From contig ONBK01000021.1 in the NCBI GenBank assembly GCA_900316055.1, forward strand, positions 1-43,840: DNA of 43,840 bases, given 5' to 3'. Positions within the stretch are counted from its first letter, which is position 1. Each line of letters opens with the position of its first letter. A program made the position numbers and the translations under genes. Under the pieces are notes generated by a model. That model ran no database searches. It saw nothing but the letters and a program-made list of their open reading frames with translations, and was not told the DNA's origin. Below, in pieces: positions 23,681-32,991 of this stretch. Origin of the DNA: an uncultured Bacteroidales bacterium. Its GTDB lineage: Bacteria; Bacteroidota; Bacteroidia; Bacteroidales; P3.

Positions 23681-25657
23681 TCATAAGTTCAGCCGTATGC
23701 CGGCGTAGGCCATGATGCCGTGGACAGGTCCCCAGACGAGCGTGGGGTCGAAAGTCGTGGACCAGGGGTTGGCGGCATTGACGACGGGGTGCGGCTGGCG
23801 GTAGTTGGTGAGGTTCTCGCCGCCGACATATAGGGAGAAGTGGCGGAACTCGCGCGTCAGCTGCAAGTTAAGCTGCAGGTAGGCGGGGAACTCCTCGCCG
23901 GTGACCAGCGTGCCGTTCTCGTCGAGGTAGTCGGGGATACGTCCGCCGCCGTTGAGCTGCAGCGTGAGGTCCACCTGCCAGAGGGCCAGCATGGGCTTCC
24001 AACTGAGGGTGACGAGGCCTTTGTAGCGGCTCTGCAGCGGCTTCTCCATCAACTGGCCACCATAGGTGCAGCGCACGTGGTTGTAGCGGAAGGCCGCCAG
24101 GAGGTTGAGGTCCTCGGTGAGGTCGTAGTTAGCGTCCACCTGTAAGGTGTGGGAGTAGGAGCTGCCGTTGAGATTAGAGATGGTGATGGCGGTGGGGTCG
24201 CTGTCATAGTCCACCACGGCCTGGTTGATGAAGTCGGTGTAGTAGTATTCGGCGTTGAGGGTCAGCGTGCGGTCGTTCACAGGGATATAGACAGAGAGGC
24301 TGGCACCGCTGTTCCAAGCCTCTTCCTGCCTGAGGTCATTCACCGTGAGAGTGCGGCCGGAGGTGAGGAGATAGTGGTTCTCGGCGAGGGCATGAGGTGT
24401 GCGGTAGCCTTTGCCGACGGAGGCGCGGAGCGACATCCAGTCGAAGGGCACCCATTTCACATGCATGCGCGGCGTGAGGTAGGTGCGGTCGTAGAGCGTG
24501 CTGTGGTCTACACGCAGGCCACCCATCACGGTGAGGTGGTAGGAGGGCTTGAAGGTGTACTGCGCATAGGCACCGGGGGTGTATTCAGTTAATAGATTAT
24601 GGTTAATAGATAATAGTGTTTCATCGAGGCGATCCATGTTGAAGCTCAAGCCGGTGGAGAGGTTGTGGATGTCGTTGAAGTCGTGCTCCAGCACCAGCGA
24701 GGCGTTGAGGCTGCCCTGCTTGTCGTTGTATTCCTTGAGGCCGAAGGTGCCGTCGAAATTATAGAGGCTACCGGTGGCCAGGAGGGCGAGGTTGGTATTG
24801 TGGTCGCGGTCGAGGAGGAAGGCATGCTTCATGTAGGCATCCAGGCGGTTGGATTCGGTCATCACCATGTAGGGATTGGCAGAGGCGTCGTCCATCTGGC
24901 CACCTTCGCGGTTCTCGTGGAGGTAGCCGAAGCCGGCATGCATGATATAGCGGCCTTTCTGGTATTTCCAGCGGTTCTGCACATGCCACTGCTCCACTGC
25001 CGGCGCATCCTGCCAGCCGTCGCCGTCCTCGTCCATGTGCATGAAGTCCTTTTCGAAATGCGCCAGCACCTCGGTGCTGAGGTGGTGGTTGAGGTGGATG
25101 TTGCCCATGATGTTGGCTTCGCCTTTGAGGCGGCTGTCGCCGTAAACGTTGACCTGCAGGGCGGGGTCGTCCTCGGGCTTCAGGTATTCCACGTTGATTT
25201 GGCCGGTGATGCTCTGGGGGCCGTTCTTGACACTCGAGGCACCCTTGCTCACCGAGATGCTCTTCATCCAGGCACCCGGCACATAGCCCAGCTGGTAGGG
25301 CATGGCGGCACCGAGGGTCACGGGCAGGTTCTCCAGCAGCATCTGCACATACTGGCCGCTGAGGCCCAGCAGTTTGATTTGACGGGCGCCGACGGCCGCG
25401 TCATTGTAATTCACGTCGACAGAGGGATTGGTGATAAAACTCTCGCCGAGGTTGCAGCAGGCGGCACGGAAGAGCTCGTCCTGTCCTATCTCGAGGCCGT
25501 TGACGGCACCGCCTAGACGGGAGACACCCTCCGATTTGCGTTGCTGGATGGAGACCTCCTCGAGGGTTTTTGTCTTATTTTTTGTGGTGTCGGTTTGTGC
25601 CCCAACGCTTGCGGCTACCAGCACCAAAAGGCTGGTAACAATAATTTTTTTTATCAT
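23681..25657 (-). CDS. TonB-dependent outer-membrane receptor, probably metal-related
   Basis: The 658-residue protein has a signal peptide (ending VGAQ), a plug domain (about 45-165; FRAACCNLGESFITNPSVDV and RQIKLLGLSGQYVQMLLENLP) and a 22-strand-type barrel ending in an aromatic-poor IRLNL. It lacks the N-terminal CnaB-like domain of SusC proteins. The Cys pair in the plug and the neighbouring HMA and Cys-rich genes suggest uptake of copper or another soft metal complex, by inference. Residues 348-357 (LLSINHNLLT) are encoded by a heptamer element in a barrel loop. Confidence 0.87.
   Translation of the reverse strand: MIKKIIVTSLLVLVAASVGAQTDTTKNKTKTLEEVSIQQRKSEGVSRLGGAVNGLEIGQDELFRAACCNLGESFITNPSVDVNYNDAAVGARQIKLLGLSGQYVQMLLENLPVTLGAAMPYQLGYVPGAWMKSISVSKGASSVKNGPQSITGQINVEYLKPEDDPALQVNVYGDSRLKGEANIMGNIHLNHHLSTEVLAHFEKDFMHMDEDGDGWQDAPAVEQWHVQNRWKYQKGRYIMHAGFGYLHENREGGQMDDASANPYMVMTESNRLDAYMKHAFLLDRDHNTNLALLATGSLYNFDGTFGLKEYNDKQGSLNASLVLEHDFNDIHNLSTGLSFNMDRLDETLLSINHNLLTEYTPGAYAQYTFKPSYHLTVMGGLRVDHSTLYDRTYLTPRMHVKWVPFDWMSLRASVGKGYRTPHALAENHYLLTSGRTLTVNDLRQEEAWNSGASLSVYIPVNDRTLTLNAEYYYTDFINQAVVDYDSDPTAITISNLNGSSYSHTLQVDANYDLTEDLNLLAAFRYNHVRCTYGGQLMEKPLQSRYKGLVTLSWKPMLALWQVDLTLQLNGGGRIPDYLDENGTLVTGEEFPAYLQLNLQLTREFRHFSLYVGGENLTNYRQPHPVVNAANPWSTTFDPTLVWGPVHGIMAYAGIRLNL
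24588..24615. repeat. heptamer element, 4 x 7 bp (gttaata) inside the TonB receptor gene
   Basis: gttaata, gattatg, gttaata, gataata: exactly 28 bases, single arm, A/T-rich within an otherwise GC-rich gene. Translated as a short stretch in the barrel between two predicted strands. Confidence 0.75.
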
Positions 25658-25678
25658 GATTTATAAGGGTAATAAAAT

Positions 25679-25750
25679 GATTGAAAGTTTTTTCGAATAG
25701 CAATAGCGACTATAATAACTATAGCGCCTCTAGAGTAAAAACTTTCAATC
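25679..25750. repeat. 14-bp perfect inverted repeat between TonB receptor and Cys-rich gene
   Basis: GATTGAAAGTTTTT (25679-25692) is perfectly complementary to AAAAACTTTCAATC (25737-25750), 44 bases apart. The right arm overlaps the stop codon of the upstream gene. On the minus-strand transcript the stem would precede the receptor start by about 20 bases. It could be a terminator/attenuator controlling receptor expression. Confidence 0.65.
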
Positions 25751-26111
25751 AAACCCTCAGCACAGTAATTGTCTGCGCCAAATCTCCGGGAGGGGCTTCA
25801 GCGCAATGAATGTAGGGACACAGCGTGCTGTATCCGTTCAAAAAAGTAGGAACTACTGGCGGAAACACCGGGAATAGCATCGGCATCACCGGCAAATCCA
25901 GATTTACTGCCGTTGTCGGCATATAATCAGAAAGCTGCATGCTCTTTACTGTCATGCAGCCACCCTCTCCGGGACAACAGCCGTCATCCATCGGGAGAGT
26001 TAGCGACACTTTTCCCGTACACGAACATTTCTCTACGGACACTCCTGAGGTTCCCAAGAGTATTATTATCAGTATGATAGACGAGAAGGCTATGTTCGTT
26101 ACATGTTTCAT
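25749..26111 (-). CDS. small exported Cys-rich protein, HYC_CC_PP-like
   Basis: A 120-residue protein with a signal-like hydrophobic N-terminus (IAFSSIILIIILLGTSG) and a cysteine cluster (KCSC, then GCCPGEGGC), ending with a Pro-rich APPGDL segment. The CC and PP features resemble the Bacteroidetes HYC_CC_PP family, often beside TonB receptors and HMA proteins. I am not certain of membership. The cysteines may bind the metal handled by the cluster. A -7 box lies 9 bases before the ATG. Confidence 0.65.
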   Translation of the reverse strand: MKHVTNIAFSSIILIIILLGTSGVSVEKCSCTGKVSLTLPMDDGCCPGEGGCMTVKSMQLSDYMPTTAVNLDLPVMPMLFPVFPPVVPTFLNGYSTLCPYIHCAEAPPGDLAQTITVLRV

Positions 26112-26119
26112 TCCGGCTG

Positions 26120-26127
26120 CAAAAATA
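26120..26127 (-). promoter_or_regulatory. -7 box TATTTTTG before the Cys-rich gene
   Basis: Minus strand TATTTTTGCA, 9 bases upstream of the ATG at 26111, implying a nearly leaderless mRNA. It lies in the gap after the YncE-like gene, so the metal cluster may have an internal promoter. Confidence 0.5.
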
Positions 26128-26144
26128 CAAAAAAATCCAATATT

Positions 26145-27464
26145 TCAGTAAGTGACTTTAAAAATATCTACCGAGTTGCCACCCCTCCCGTCGCGTCCTT
26201 GCGAAGTGAGGAATAGATACTGCCCATCCTGCGAGATATCGAGTCCCACGGGATAGGAGTCGGCAGGGATGGTGCCCAGCAGCTTCATCTCACGGGTGTC
26301 GACTACCGCCAGACAGCTCGATGAGTTGCAGGCGGCGAACAGATAGTTTCCGTCAGGTGAGAGCACAATGGTGCGGGCACCGGCAGGTACCTTGCAGTTC
26401 TCCCAGCCCTCCAGACGATAGCTCTTCTTTTTCTCTGTAAGGTTGGGGATGGCGTCCAAGAAATCCTGCAGCTCCATGCGCTGGATATATCCTGTGTTGT
26501 TGATGCTCAAGTAGAGATATTTCCCTTGAATGACCAGATGGCGGAGGTTGGGCTTCATGCCCAGGATACGTCCTAGATACTTGCCCGAGGCGAGGTCGAT
26601 GATGGCAATGCCCCCCGTGCCTCCCATACATCCTACCAGTAGGTATTTGTTGTCGGGAGTGAACACCGTTCCGCGGAGGCAGTAACCGCTGTTGATGTCG
26701 CGGTTGACGGACTCGGAAAGACTATAGTTGAGTTTCAACTGATAGTCAACCACCAAACATGAAATGTAATGCCAGTCTTCGATGTTGGGGCTGTTGATGT
26801 CAATCACTCCCACGGTGTTGTCTCCCCAATGAGTGACGGCAATATAGTGGTTGTCGGGCGAGGTGGCAATCATCTTTGGCAGCGGGCCTGTCTCGAAGAG
26901 ACGCACGATGCTGTCGCTCTTGGTATCGATGACAGCGACAGCTGAAGGATCTTGGGCATTGATGTCAAAACTGCGACGATAGTATGGAACCCACAGGTAG
27001 CGACCGTCATGTGAGAAAGTGCTTTCTACTGGTTTACCCATGAAGGTACGCAGATGCCTTGAATAATGGGTAAAGGGGAACAAGCCGCTTGGCAGAGCCC
27101 ATAGGCTCGAGTCTTTCTCCGTGAAACGGTGATGGATGGTCTTCACCTTCTCGCCACTCTGGAAGTCAAACACAAGTGTAGTCCCGCCTTCTAACGAGTT
27201 GACATAGTATTTCTCACCTAAAGGGTGGATGTTCACTGACTTCGGCGAGTTGATATCCTTCTCGGCAGTCTCTTTGATATGCGGAGCATAGTTCTGCTTC
27301 CGTCCCACCAGTTCGGCTGTGATCCCCGACATTTTCATCTTCGTACCCATTGCGGGATGCACCACAGGGAGAAGGTTCTTTTCTTTGGAAACGGTAGCAG
27401 TATCCTGTGCGTCAGCAATGGCAACAAAAAGGAAAGTAACGAGTATCAAGAAGATTCTTTTCAT
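26145..27464 (-). CDS. exported YncE-like beta-propeller protein
   Basis: The 439-residue protein has a signal peptide (FVAIADAQ) and repeats of the YVTN/YncE type: FSHDGRYLWVPYY, TSPDNHYIAVTHWGDNTVGVIDI, FTPDNKYLLVGCMGGTGGIAIIDL, LSPDGNYLFAACNSSSCLAVVDTR and ISQDGQYLFLTSQG. This points to a seven-bladed propeller in the periplasm or cell surface. Such proteins are binding scaffolds; no catalytic residues are evident. First gene of the minus-strand cluster with the Cys-rich protein, TonB receptor and HMA protein. Function in metal handling is only contextual. Confidence 0.8.
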   Translation of the reverse strand: MKRIFLILVTFLFVAIADAQDTATVSKEKNLLPVVHPAMGTKMKMSGITAELVGRKQNYAPHIKETAEKDINSPKSVNIHPLGEKYYVNSLEGGTTLVFDFQSGEKVKTIHHRFTEKDSSLWALPSGLFPFTHYSRHLRTFMGKPVESTFSHDGRYLWVPYYRRSFDINAQDPSAVAVIDTKSDSIVRLFETGPLPKMIATSPDNHYIAVTHWGDNTVGVIDINSPNIEDWHYISCLVVDYQLKLNYSLSESVNRDINSGYCLRGTVFTPDNKYLLVGCMGGTGGIAIIDLASGKYLGRILGMKPNLRHLVIQGKYLYLSINNTGYIQRMELQDFLDAIPNLTEKKKSYRLEGWENCKVPAGARTIVLSPDGNYLFAACNSSSCLAVVDTREMKLLGTIPADSYPVGLDISQDGQYLFLTSQGRDGRGGNSVDIFKVTY

Positions 27465-27573
27465 ATTTCCTATTATTTTATACTGTTTGCTTACTATCGA
27501 CCAACTCTAAATCCGTGTTTTGTTATTTATTCCCAGAGAGATGTGTCGAATTATGTATTCTTTGTTCAAGTTG

Positions 27574-27581
27574 CAAATATA
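27574..27581 (-). promoter_or_regulatory. -7 box TATATTTG upstream of the YncE-like gene
   Basis: Minus strand TATATTTGCA. The leader to the ATG at 27464 would be about 105 nt. No good -33 TTTG. Nothing else is seen in 27582-27800, which is A/T-rich. Confidence 0.45.
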
Positions 27582-27804
27582 CAAAAATCACTTCATCTGC
27601 GAGATGCCTTCTTGGGAAACATAGAACATTGAGGGGCAATTTTGTGAAAAACGTGTTGAAAAGTGCTGGTTTTATGAGCCGACACCCTGTTGATAAAATC
27701 TTTTTTTTGCTAAAATAATTGTGTTAAAAAAAATTGTAATTAGCATATTATCAGTATCCCCAAAATATTTTAAGATTATTTAACAATAAACGTAGTGTGA
27801 GATG

Positions 27805-27836
27805 TTTGGTGGGGTGGAAAAAAAGTAGTACTTTTG
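27805..27836 (+). promoter_or_regulatory. promoter of the str/S10/spc operon
   Basis: TTTG (27805-27808), 20-base spacer, TACTTTTG (27829-27836) followed by CA: a perfect Bacteroidetes promoter. Transcription would begin near 27841, giving a leader of about 73 nt before rpsL. The rest of the gene-free stretch 27465-27913 shows no gene or RNA I can recognise. Confidence 0.75.
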
Positions 27837-27913
27837 CAATTCCTTTTTGGGCTAGTTATGCCCGTAAATGATTAGAAAACAATAATAATAAATAAAAAAA
27901 CAAGTTAAAAGAA

Positions 27914-28218
27914 ATGCCAACAATTCAGCAATTAGTTCGCAAAGGACGTCAGCAGATGGAGTACAAGTCCAAGTCTCCCGCCCTCGACAGCTGCCCGCAG
28001 CGTCGCGGTGTGGTAAAGAGGTCAACGCCTACATCCCGGGTGAGGGTCACAACCTGCAGGAGCACTCCATCGTGATGATCCGTGGCGGTCGTGTGAAAGA
28101 CCTTCCCGGTGTGCGTTATCATATCATCCGCGGTGCTCTCGATACCAGCGGAGTGGACGGTCGTCGCCAGCGTCGTTCGAAATACGGTGCCAAGCGTCCG
28201 AAACAGGCCGGTAAATAA
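27914..28218 (+). pseudogene. rpsL: 30S ribosomal protein S12, frameshifted by an internal deletion
   Basis: The frame from ATG 27914 reads a normal S12 N-terminus ([11 protein letters not shown]...SCPQRRGV) up to 28012, then shifts and stops at 28075. From 28012 another frame reads the normal C-terminal part ([15 protein letters not shown] ... [12 protein letters not shown]) to the stop at 28218. Compared with S12, 26 residues between RRGV and GKEVN are missing plus one base, about 79 nt. The lost part is the decoding-site loop with KPNSA, including the lysine altered in streptomycin resistance. S12 is essential, so an assembly or consensus error is the simplest reading. A true deletion would require another copy. 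First gene of the operon; the heptamer element follows its stop. Confidence 0.88.
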
Positions 28219-28219
28219 A

Positions 28220-28247
28220 GTTTAAAGTTTAGAGTTTAAAGTTTAAA
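28220..28247. repeat. heptamer element, 4 x 7 bp (gtttaaa) between rpsL and rpsG
   Basis: gtttaaa, gtttaga, gtttaaa, gtttaaa: exactly 28 bases, starting one base after the rpsL stop. A degenerate fifth unit gttagaa leads up to the rpsG leader. It lies inside the most highly expressed type of operon. Confidence 0.85.
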
Positions 28248-28260
28248 GTTAGAACTAGCA

Positions 28261-28728
28261 ATGAGAAAAGCTAAGCCCAAGAAAAGAATCATCCTCCCGG
28301 ATCCCAAATACAATGACATCCTGGTCACCAAGTTCGTCAACAACCTGATGATGGGTGGTAAGAAGACCATCGCCTACAAGATCTTCTACGAGGCTATCGA
28401 CGTCGTCGCTGACCGTACCAAAGAGGACGGCCTTGAGGTGTGGAAGAAAGCCCTGGCCAACGTGACCCCGAGCGTCGAGGTGCGCAGCCGCCGTATCGGT
28501 GGTGCTACCTTCCAGATTCCTACCGAGATCCGTGCCGAGCGTAAGCAGAGCATCGGCATGAAGAACCTCATCGGCTTCTCCCGCAAGCGCAGCGAGAAGA
28601 CCATGGCCCTGAAGTTGGCCGCCGAAATCCAGGCCGCTTACAAGGAAGAGGGTGCCGCCTTCAAGCGCAAGGAGGATATCCACCGCATGGCCGACGCCAA
28701 CAAGGCCTTCTCTCACTTCAGAGTGTGA
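28261..28728 (+). CDS. rpsG: 30S ribosomal protein S7
   Basis: S7 nucleates assembly of the 30S head and contacts the E-site tRNA. The 155-residue protein starts MRKAKPKKR and shows [30 protein letters not shown] and the C-terminal [23 protein letters not shown] end (here KRKEDIHRM). Length is normal. It follows rpsL after a heptamer element and precedes fusA. Confidence 0.96.
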   Translation: MRKAKPKKRIILPDPKYNDILVTKFVNNLMMGGKKTIAYKIFYEAIDVVADRTKEDGLEVWKKALANVTPSVEVRSRRIGGATFQIPTEIRAERKQSIGMKNLIGFSRKRSEKTMALKLAAEIQAAYKEEGAAFKRKEDIHRMADANKAFSHFRV

Positions 28729-28785
28729 TTATATTAATATAGGATATACATTAATATAATATAACAAACAGCAACAAGCAACAAT

Positions 28786-30873
28786 ATGTCCGATCTCAGA
28801 TACACACGCAACATCGGTATTATGGCCCACATCGACGCCGGCAAGACGACGACGACGGAGCGTATCCTCTTCTACACCGGCAAGAACTACAAGCTCGGTG
28901 AGACGCACGAGGGTAGCGCCACCATGGACTGGATGGTGCAGGAACAGGAACGCGGCATCACCATTACCTCAGCCGCCACCACCGTGTACTGGGAATGGCA
29001 TAACAACCGCTACAAGTACAACATCATCGACACCCCGGGTCACGTGGACTTCACCGTGGAGGTGGAACGTTCGCTGCGTGTGCTCGACGGTGCCATCGCT
29101 ATCTTCTGCGCCGTGGGCGGCGTGGAGCCCCAGTCGGAGACTGTGTGGCGCCAGGCCGACAAATACGAGGTGCCCCGCATCGCTTTCATCAACAAGATGG
29201 ACCGCGCGGGTGCCGACTTCTTCTCGGTGGTGAACCAAATCAAGGAGCGCTTGGGAGCCAATCCCATCCCCCTGGAGATTCCCATCGGACAGGAAGACCT
29301 CTTCAAAGGCGTGGTGAACCTCATCACCGGCAAGGCCCTCATCTGGGACGAAGATTCGAATGGCACCAAGTTCTTCGAGGTGGAGATGCCCGAAGACCTC
29401 AAGGATACGGTGGCTGAATACCGCCAGAAACTGGTCGAGGGTGTCGCCGAGGAGAACGAGGAACTGATGATGAAGTTCTTTGATGACCCCAACTCGATTA
29501 CCGAGGAGGAGATGATTGCCGAGATTCGCAAGGCTACCTTGGCTCGCAAGATTGTCCCTGTGATGTGCGGTTCTGCCTTCAAGAACAAGGGCATCCAGTC
29601 GTTGCTTGACGCTGTTGCAGCATTCCTGCCCAGCCCGATGGACATGCCGGAGATTGACGGCATCAACCCCAAGACCGAGAAGGAAGAGAGCCGTCAGGTG
29701 GACGTCAAAGCCCCCTTCAGTGCTCTCGCCTTCAAGATTGCCACCGATCCCTATGTGGGACGTCTGTGCTTCTTCCGCGTCTACAGCGGCTCGCTGGAGA
29801 GCGGCTCGTATGTCTACAACGCCAACACCGGTAAGAAAGAGCGCATCTCGCGCATTATGCAGATGCACTCCAACAAGCAGAACCCCCTCGACCGCATCGA
29901 GGCCGGCGATATCGGAGCCGCCGTCGGATTCAAGGAGATTAAGACGGGACACACGCTCTGCGACGAGCACCACCCCATCATCCTCGAGTCGATGAAATTC
30001 CCCGAGCCCGTCATCAGCATCGCCGTGGAGCCCCACACGCAGGCCGACATGGACAAGATGACCAACGCTTTGATGAAGCTGGTGGAGGAAGACCCCACCT
30101 TCCGCGTGAAGACCGACGAGGTGAGCGGACAGACCGTCATCAGCGGTATGGGCGAGCTCCATCTGGACATCATCATGGACCGTCTGCGTCGCGAGTTCGG
30201 CGTCGACGTGAACCAAGGTCGTCCTGAGGTGGCCTACAAGGAGGCTATCACCACCACCGTGCAGCACCACGAGATTTACAAGAAGCAGACCGGTGGTAAG
30301 GGTAAGTTCGCCGATGTGCTCTTCGAGATCGGCCCCGCCGACGAAGGCTTCGTGGGTCTGCAGTTCATCAACGAGGTCAAGGGCGGCAACATCCCCAAGG
30401 AGTTCATGCCTGCCCTCGAGAAAGGCTTCAGGGAGGCCATGCAGAACGGCGTCCTCGCCGGCTACCCCATGGACTCGATGAAGGTGACGGTCATCGATGG
30501 CTCGTTCCACCCCGTGGACAGCGACCAGCTGAGTTTCGAGCTCTGCGCCAAGATAGGCTTCAAAGCCGCCTGCCGCAAAGCCAACCCCGTGCTGTTGGAG
30601 CCCATCATGAAACTCGAGGTGCTGACCCCCGATGCCTATGTGGGCGACGTGACCGGCGACCTGAACCGCCGCCGCGGTGTGCTGGAGAACATCACCGCTA
30701 AGGTGGGTGTGCAGGCCGTCCACGCCAAAGTGCCCCTGGAGCAGATGTTCGGCTACGTCACTTCGTTACGCACCATCACCTCCGGCCGCGCCAACTCCAC
30801 CATGGAGTTCTCGCACTACGCCGAAGTGAGCCGCGACCTGCAGGATGCTATCCTAAAGAATAAAAATAATTAA
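28786..30873 (+). CDS. fusA: elongation factor G
   Basis: EF-G drives ribosomal translocation and recycling with GTP. The 695-residue protein has the full GTPase motifs: [13 protein letters not shown] (P-loop), [11 protein letters not shown] (switch I), DTPGHVDF (G3), NKMD (G4) and GSAFKNKG (G5). Domains II-V follow, including [14 protein letters not shown]. This is the canonical str-operon EF-G rather than a divergent paralogue, since all G motifs are intact. tuf does not follow it; rpsJ starts 13 bases later. Confidence 0.97.
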   Translation: MSDLRYTRNIGIMAHIDAGKTTTTERILFYTGKNYKLGETHEGSATMDWMVQEQERGITITSAATTVYWEWHNNRYKYNIIDTPGHVDFTVEVERSLRVLDGAIAIFCAVGGVEPQSETVWRQADKYEVPRIAFINKMDRAGADFFSVVNQIKERLGANPIPLEIPIGQEDLFKGVVNLITGKALIWDEDSNGTKFFEVEMPEDLKDTVAEYRQKLVEGVAEENEELMMKFFDDPNSITEEEMIAEIRKATLARKIVPVMCGSAFKNKGIQSLLDAVAAFLPSPMDMPEIDGINPKTEKEESRQVDVKAPFSALAFKIATDPYVGRLCFFRVYSGSLESGSYVYNANTGKKERISRIMQMHSNKQNPLDRIEAGDIGAAVGFKEIKTGHTLCDEHHPIILESMKFPEPVISIAVEPHTQADMDKMTNALMKLVEEDPTFRVKTDEVSGQTVISGMGELHLDIIMDRLRREFGVDVNQGRPEVAYKEAITTTVQHHEIYKKQTGGKGKFADVLFEIGPADEGFVGLQFINEVKGGNIPKEFMPALEKGFREAMQNGVLAGYPMDSMKVTVIDGSFHPVDSDQLSFELCAKIGFKAACRKANPVLLEPIMKLEVLTPDAYVGDVTGDLNRRRGVLENITAKVGVQAVHAKVPLEQMFGYVTSLRTITSGRANSTMEFSHYAEVSRDLQDAILKNKNN

Positions 30874-30886
30874 AAAATAAATAACA

Positions 30887-31195
30887 ATGAGTCAAAGAAT
30901 CAGAATCAAGCTCAAATCTTACGACCACAATCTCGTCGACAAATCGGCTGAGAAGATTGTGAAGACCGTTAAGATGACTGGCGCAGTGGTCAATGGTCCC
31001 ATACCTCTGCCTACCAACAAAAAGATTTTCACCGTCAACCGCTCGACCTTCGTCAACAAGAAGAGCCGTGAGCAGTTCGAACTGAGCACCTACAAGCGCC
31101 TGATGGACATCGAGATCAACGATCGTACCAAGACCATCGACGCCCTTATGAAGCTCGAGCTCCCCAGCGGTGTGGAAGTCGAAATCAAAGTGTGA
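30887..31195 (+). CDS. rpsJ: 30S ribosomal protein S10
   Basis: A 102-residue S10, part of the 30S head and, in other bacteria, partner of NusB in antitermination. Motifs [25 protein letters not shown] and [14 protein letters not shown] are clear. First gene of the S10 section. A 72-base gap with no visible leader structure separates it from rplC; the L4-responsive S10 leader of E. coli is not apparent. Confidence 0.96.
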   Translation: MSQRIRIKLKSYDHNLVDKSAEKIVKTVKMTGAVVNGPIPLPTNKKIFTVNRSTFVNKKSREQFELSTYKRLMDIEINDRTKTIDALMKLELPSGVEVEIKV

Positions 31196-31267
31196 AATTA
31201 ATCAGCCAATGTCAACGACAGACAAGCTGAAGTGTCTAACAATTATTAAAAGAATCCAAACTAAGAA

Positions 31268-31897
31268 ATGTCAGGATTAATCGGAAAGAAAATCGGAATG
31301 ACCAGTCTTTTTGATGCCGACGGAAAGCAGATTCCGTGCACTGTTATTGAAGCTGGTCCTTGTGTTGTTACACAAGTGAGAACTATTGAGAAAGATGGCT
31401 ATGAGGCTATCCAGCTCGCTTTTGGCGAGAAGAAAGAGAGCCACACCACGAAGGCTATGAAAGGCCACTTCGCCAAAGCCAACACCACCCCCAAGCGCTA
31501 CCTCGCTGAGTTCAGCCGCTTCGAGGAGGGTCACAAGAAGAAACACGGTGAGGTCCTCACCGTCGAGGTGTTCCAGGAAGGCGAGTTCGTCGACGTTGTC
31601 GGCACTTCGAAAGGTAAAGGCTTCCAGGGCGTCGTCACCCGTCACGGTTTTGGCGGTGTCGGTGACAAGACCCACGGTCAGCACGACCGTCTGCGCGCCC
31701 CCGGTTCGATTGGTGCTTCGTCCTACCCCTCGCGTATCTTCAAGGGTATGCGCATGGCCGGTCAGACGGGTAACCACCGCGTGAAGGTCCAGAACCTCCA
31801 GGTGATCAAGATCATCGCTGAGAAGAACCTCATGATTGTCAAAGGTTCTGTCCCCGGTGCCAAAGGTTCTATTGTCAAACTTGAAAGATGGAGTTAA
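31268..31897 (+). CDS. rplC: 50S ribosomal protein L3
   Basis: A 209-residue L3, an early 50S assembly protein reaching toward the peptidyl transferase centre. It starts [16 protein letters not shown] and has the conserved [15 protein letters not shown] loop and the methylated-Gln region GQMxG-like [11 protein letters not shown]. Six bases before rplD. Confidence 0.96.
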   Translation: MSGLIGKKIGMTSLFDADGKQIPCTVIEAGPCVVTQVRTIEKDGYEAIQLAFGEKKESHTTKAMKGHFAKANTTPKRYLAEFSRFEEGHKKKHGEVLTVEVFQEGEFVDVVGTSKGKGFQGVVTRHGFGGVGDKTHGQHDRLRAPGSIGASSYPSRIFKGMRMAGQTGNHRVKVQNLQVIKIIAEKNLMIVKGSVPGAKGSIVKLERWS

Positions 31898-31903
31898 TCA
31901 GAC

Positions 31904-32536
31904 ATGGAGATTAAAGTTTATAACATCAACGGAAGCGAAACCGGTAGAACCATCAACCTCGAGGATTCTATTTTCGCCATCGAGCCCAACGACCACGCCA
32001 TTTATCTGGATGTCAAACAGTATCTGGCCGACAACCGTCAGGGTACCAGCAAAGCCAAAGAGCGCAGTGAGAATGCCCACAGCACTCGCAAACTGAAACG
32101 TCAGAAAGGCACCGGCGGTGCACGTTCGGGCGATTTGAAGAGCCCCGTGTTTGTCGGTGGCGGTACCATCTTCGGACCCAAGCCCCGCGACTACCGCTTC
32201 AAACTCAACATTAAAGTGAAACGTCTCGCCCGCCGCAGCGCCCTCAGCTACAAGGCTAAGGACAGTGCTATGACCGTCGTCGAGAACTTCACATTCGAAG
32301 GTCCCAAGACCAAGAAGATGATTGAGGTGCTCAACAATTTGAAGTTGAATGACAAAAAGTCACTTTTTGTGCTTGAGAATCAAAATAATTTCGTATCTTT
32401 GTCCGCTAGAAACCTCAAAAACGTGAAGGTTGTAAACGTGTCACAGTTAAATACTTACGACATTGTTAACGCCTCCAATATTGTCGTTTGCGAGGGTTCA
32501 TTGAATGAAATTAACCGCGTTTTGGCAACAAAATAA
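31904..32536 (+). CDS. rplD: 50S ribosomal protein L4
   Basis: A 210-residue L4, which lines the exit tunnel. Conserved tunnel-loop motif [16 protein letters not shown] and [17 protein letters not shown] are present. In gammaproteobacteria L4 also represses the S10 operon; no such target is visible here. The C-terminal third is more A/T-rich than the rest. Confidence 0.95.
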   Translation: MEIKVYNINGSETGRTINLEDSIFAIEPNDHAIYLDVKQYLADNRQGTSKAKERSENAHSTRKLKRQKGTGGARSGDLKSPVFVGGGTIFGPKPRDYRFKLNIKVKRLARRSALSYKAKDSAMTVVENFTFEGPKTKKMIEVLNNLKLNDKKSLFVLENQNNFVSLSARNLKNVKVVNVSQLNTYDIVNASNIVVCEGSLNEINRVLATK

Positions 32537-32572
32537 GGCTTGTGAGTATAACGATTTAAGAAAGTTTAACAA

Positions 32573-32926
32573 ATGATGAACATTATAGTAAAACCGCTGA
32601 TTAGTGAAAAGATGACCCGCCTCTCCGAGGCTGCCGCCAATCCTATTCAGACCCGCATCCAGCGCAATAAGGGCATTGCCGTTGCTCCCGCTCACAACCG
32701 CTATGGTTTCGTTGTTGACAAACGCGCCAACAAGATTGAAATCAAGAATGCCGTCGAGCAGTTCTACAATGTGAAAGTCATCGACGTGAACACGATGAAC
32801 TACTCTGGCAAGGTGAAATCGCGCTATACGAAAGCCGGCTTCCTCACCGGTCGCACCAATGCCTTCAAGAAGGCTATCGTGACCCTGGCCGAGGGCGACG
32901 CTATCGACTTCTATGCGAGCATCTAA
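32573..32926 (+). CDS. rplW: 50S ribosomal protein L23
   Basis: A 116-117-residue L23, at the exit of the nascent-chain tunnel where trigger factor and SRP dock. Starts are ATG at 32573 or 32576 (MMNIIVKPLISEKM). Relative to Bacteroides L23 (about 97 residues) there are about 20 extra residues (IQTRIQRNKGIAVAPAH region) before NRYGFVVDKRANK. A comparable extension exists in some other Bacteroidales, so I take it as natural variation. The RYTKAGFLTGRTNAFKKAIV end is conserved. Confidence 0.93.
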   Translation: MMNIIVKPLISEKMTRLSEAAANPIQTRIQRNKGIAVAPAHNRYGFVVDKRANKIEIKNAVEQFYNVKVIDVNTMNYSGKVKSRYTKAGFLTGRTNAFKKAIVTLAEGDAIDFYASI

Positions 32927-32991
32927 ATCAGAAAAAACAAATTAATAATAGTTAAGGTCCACTGATAAGAGACCAATAAGAAAACAAAGAA

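Noticed and set aside
28728..28765. A/T-rich repeated attaatata before fusA
   Set aside because: Two copies 17 bases apart in A/T-rich spacer; no clear structure or period.
32573..32926. About 20 extra residues in L23 as a repeat-derived insert
   Set aside because: The sequence has no 7-bp period, and similar extensions are known in other Bacteroidales L23 proteins.
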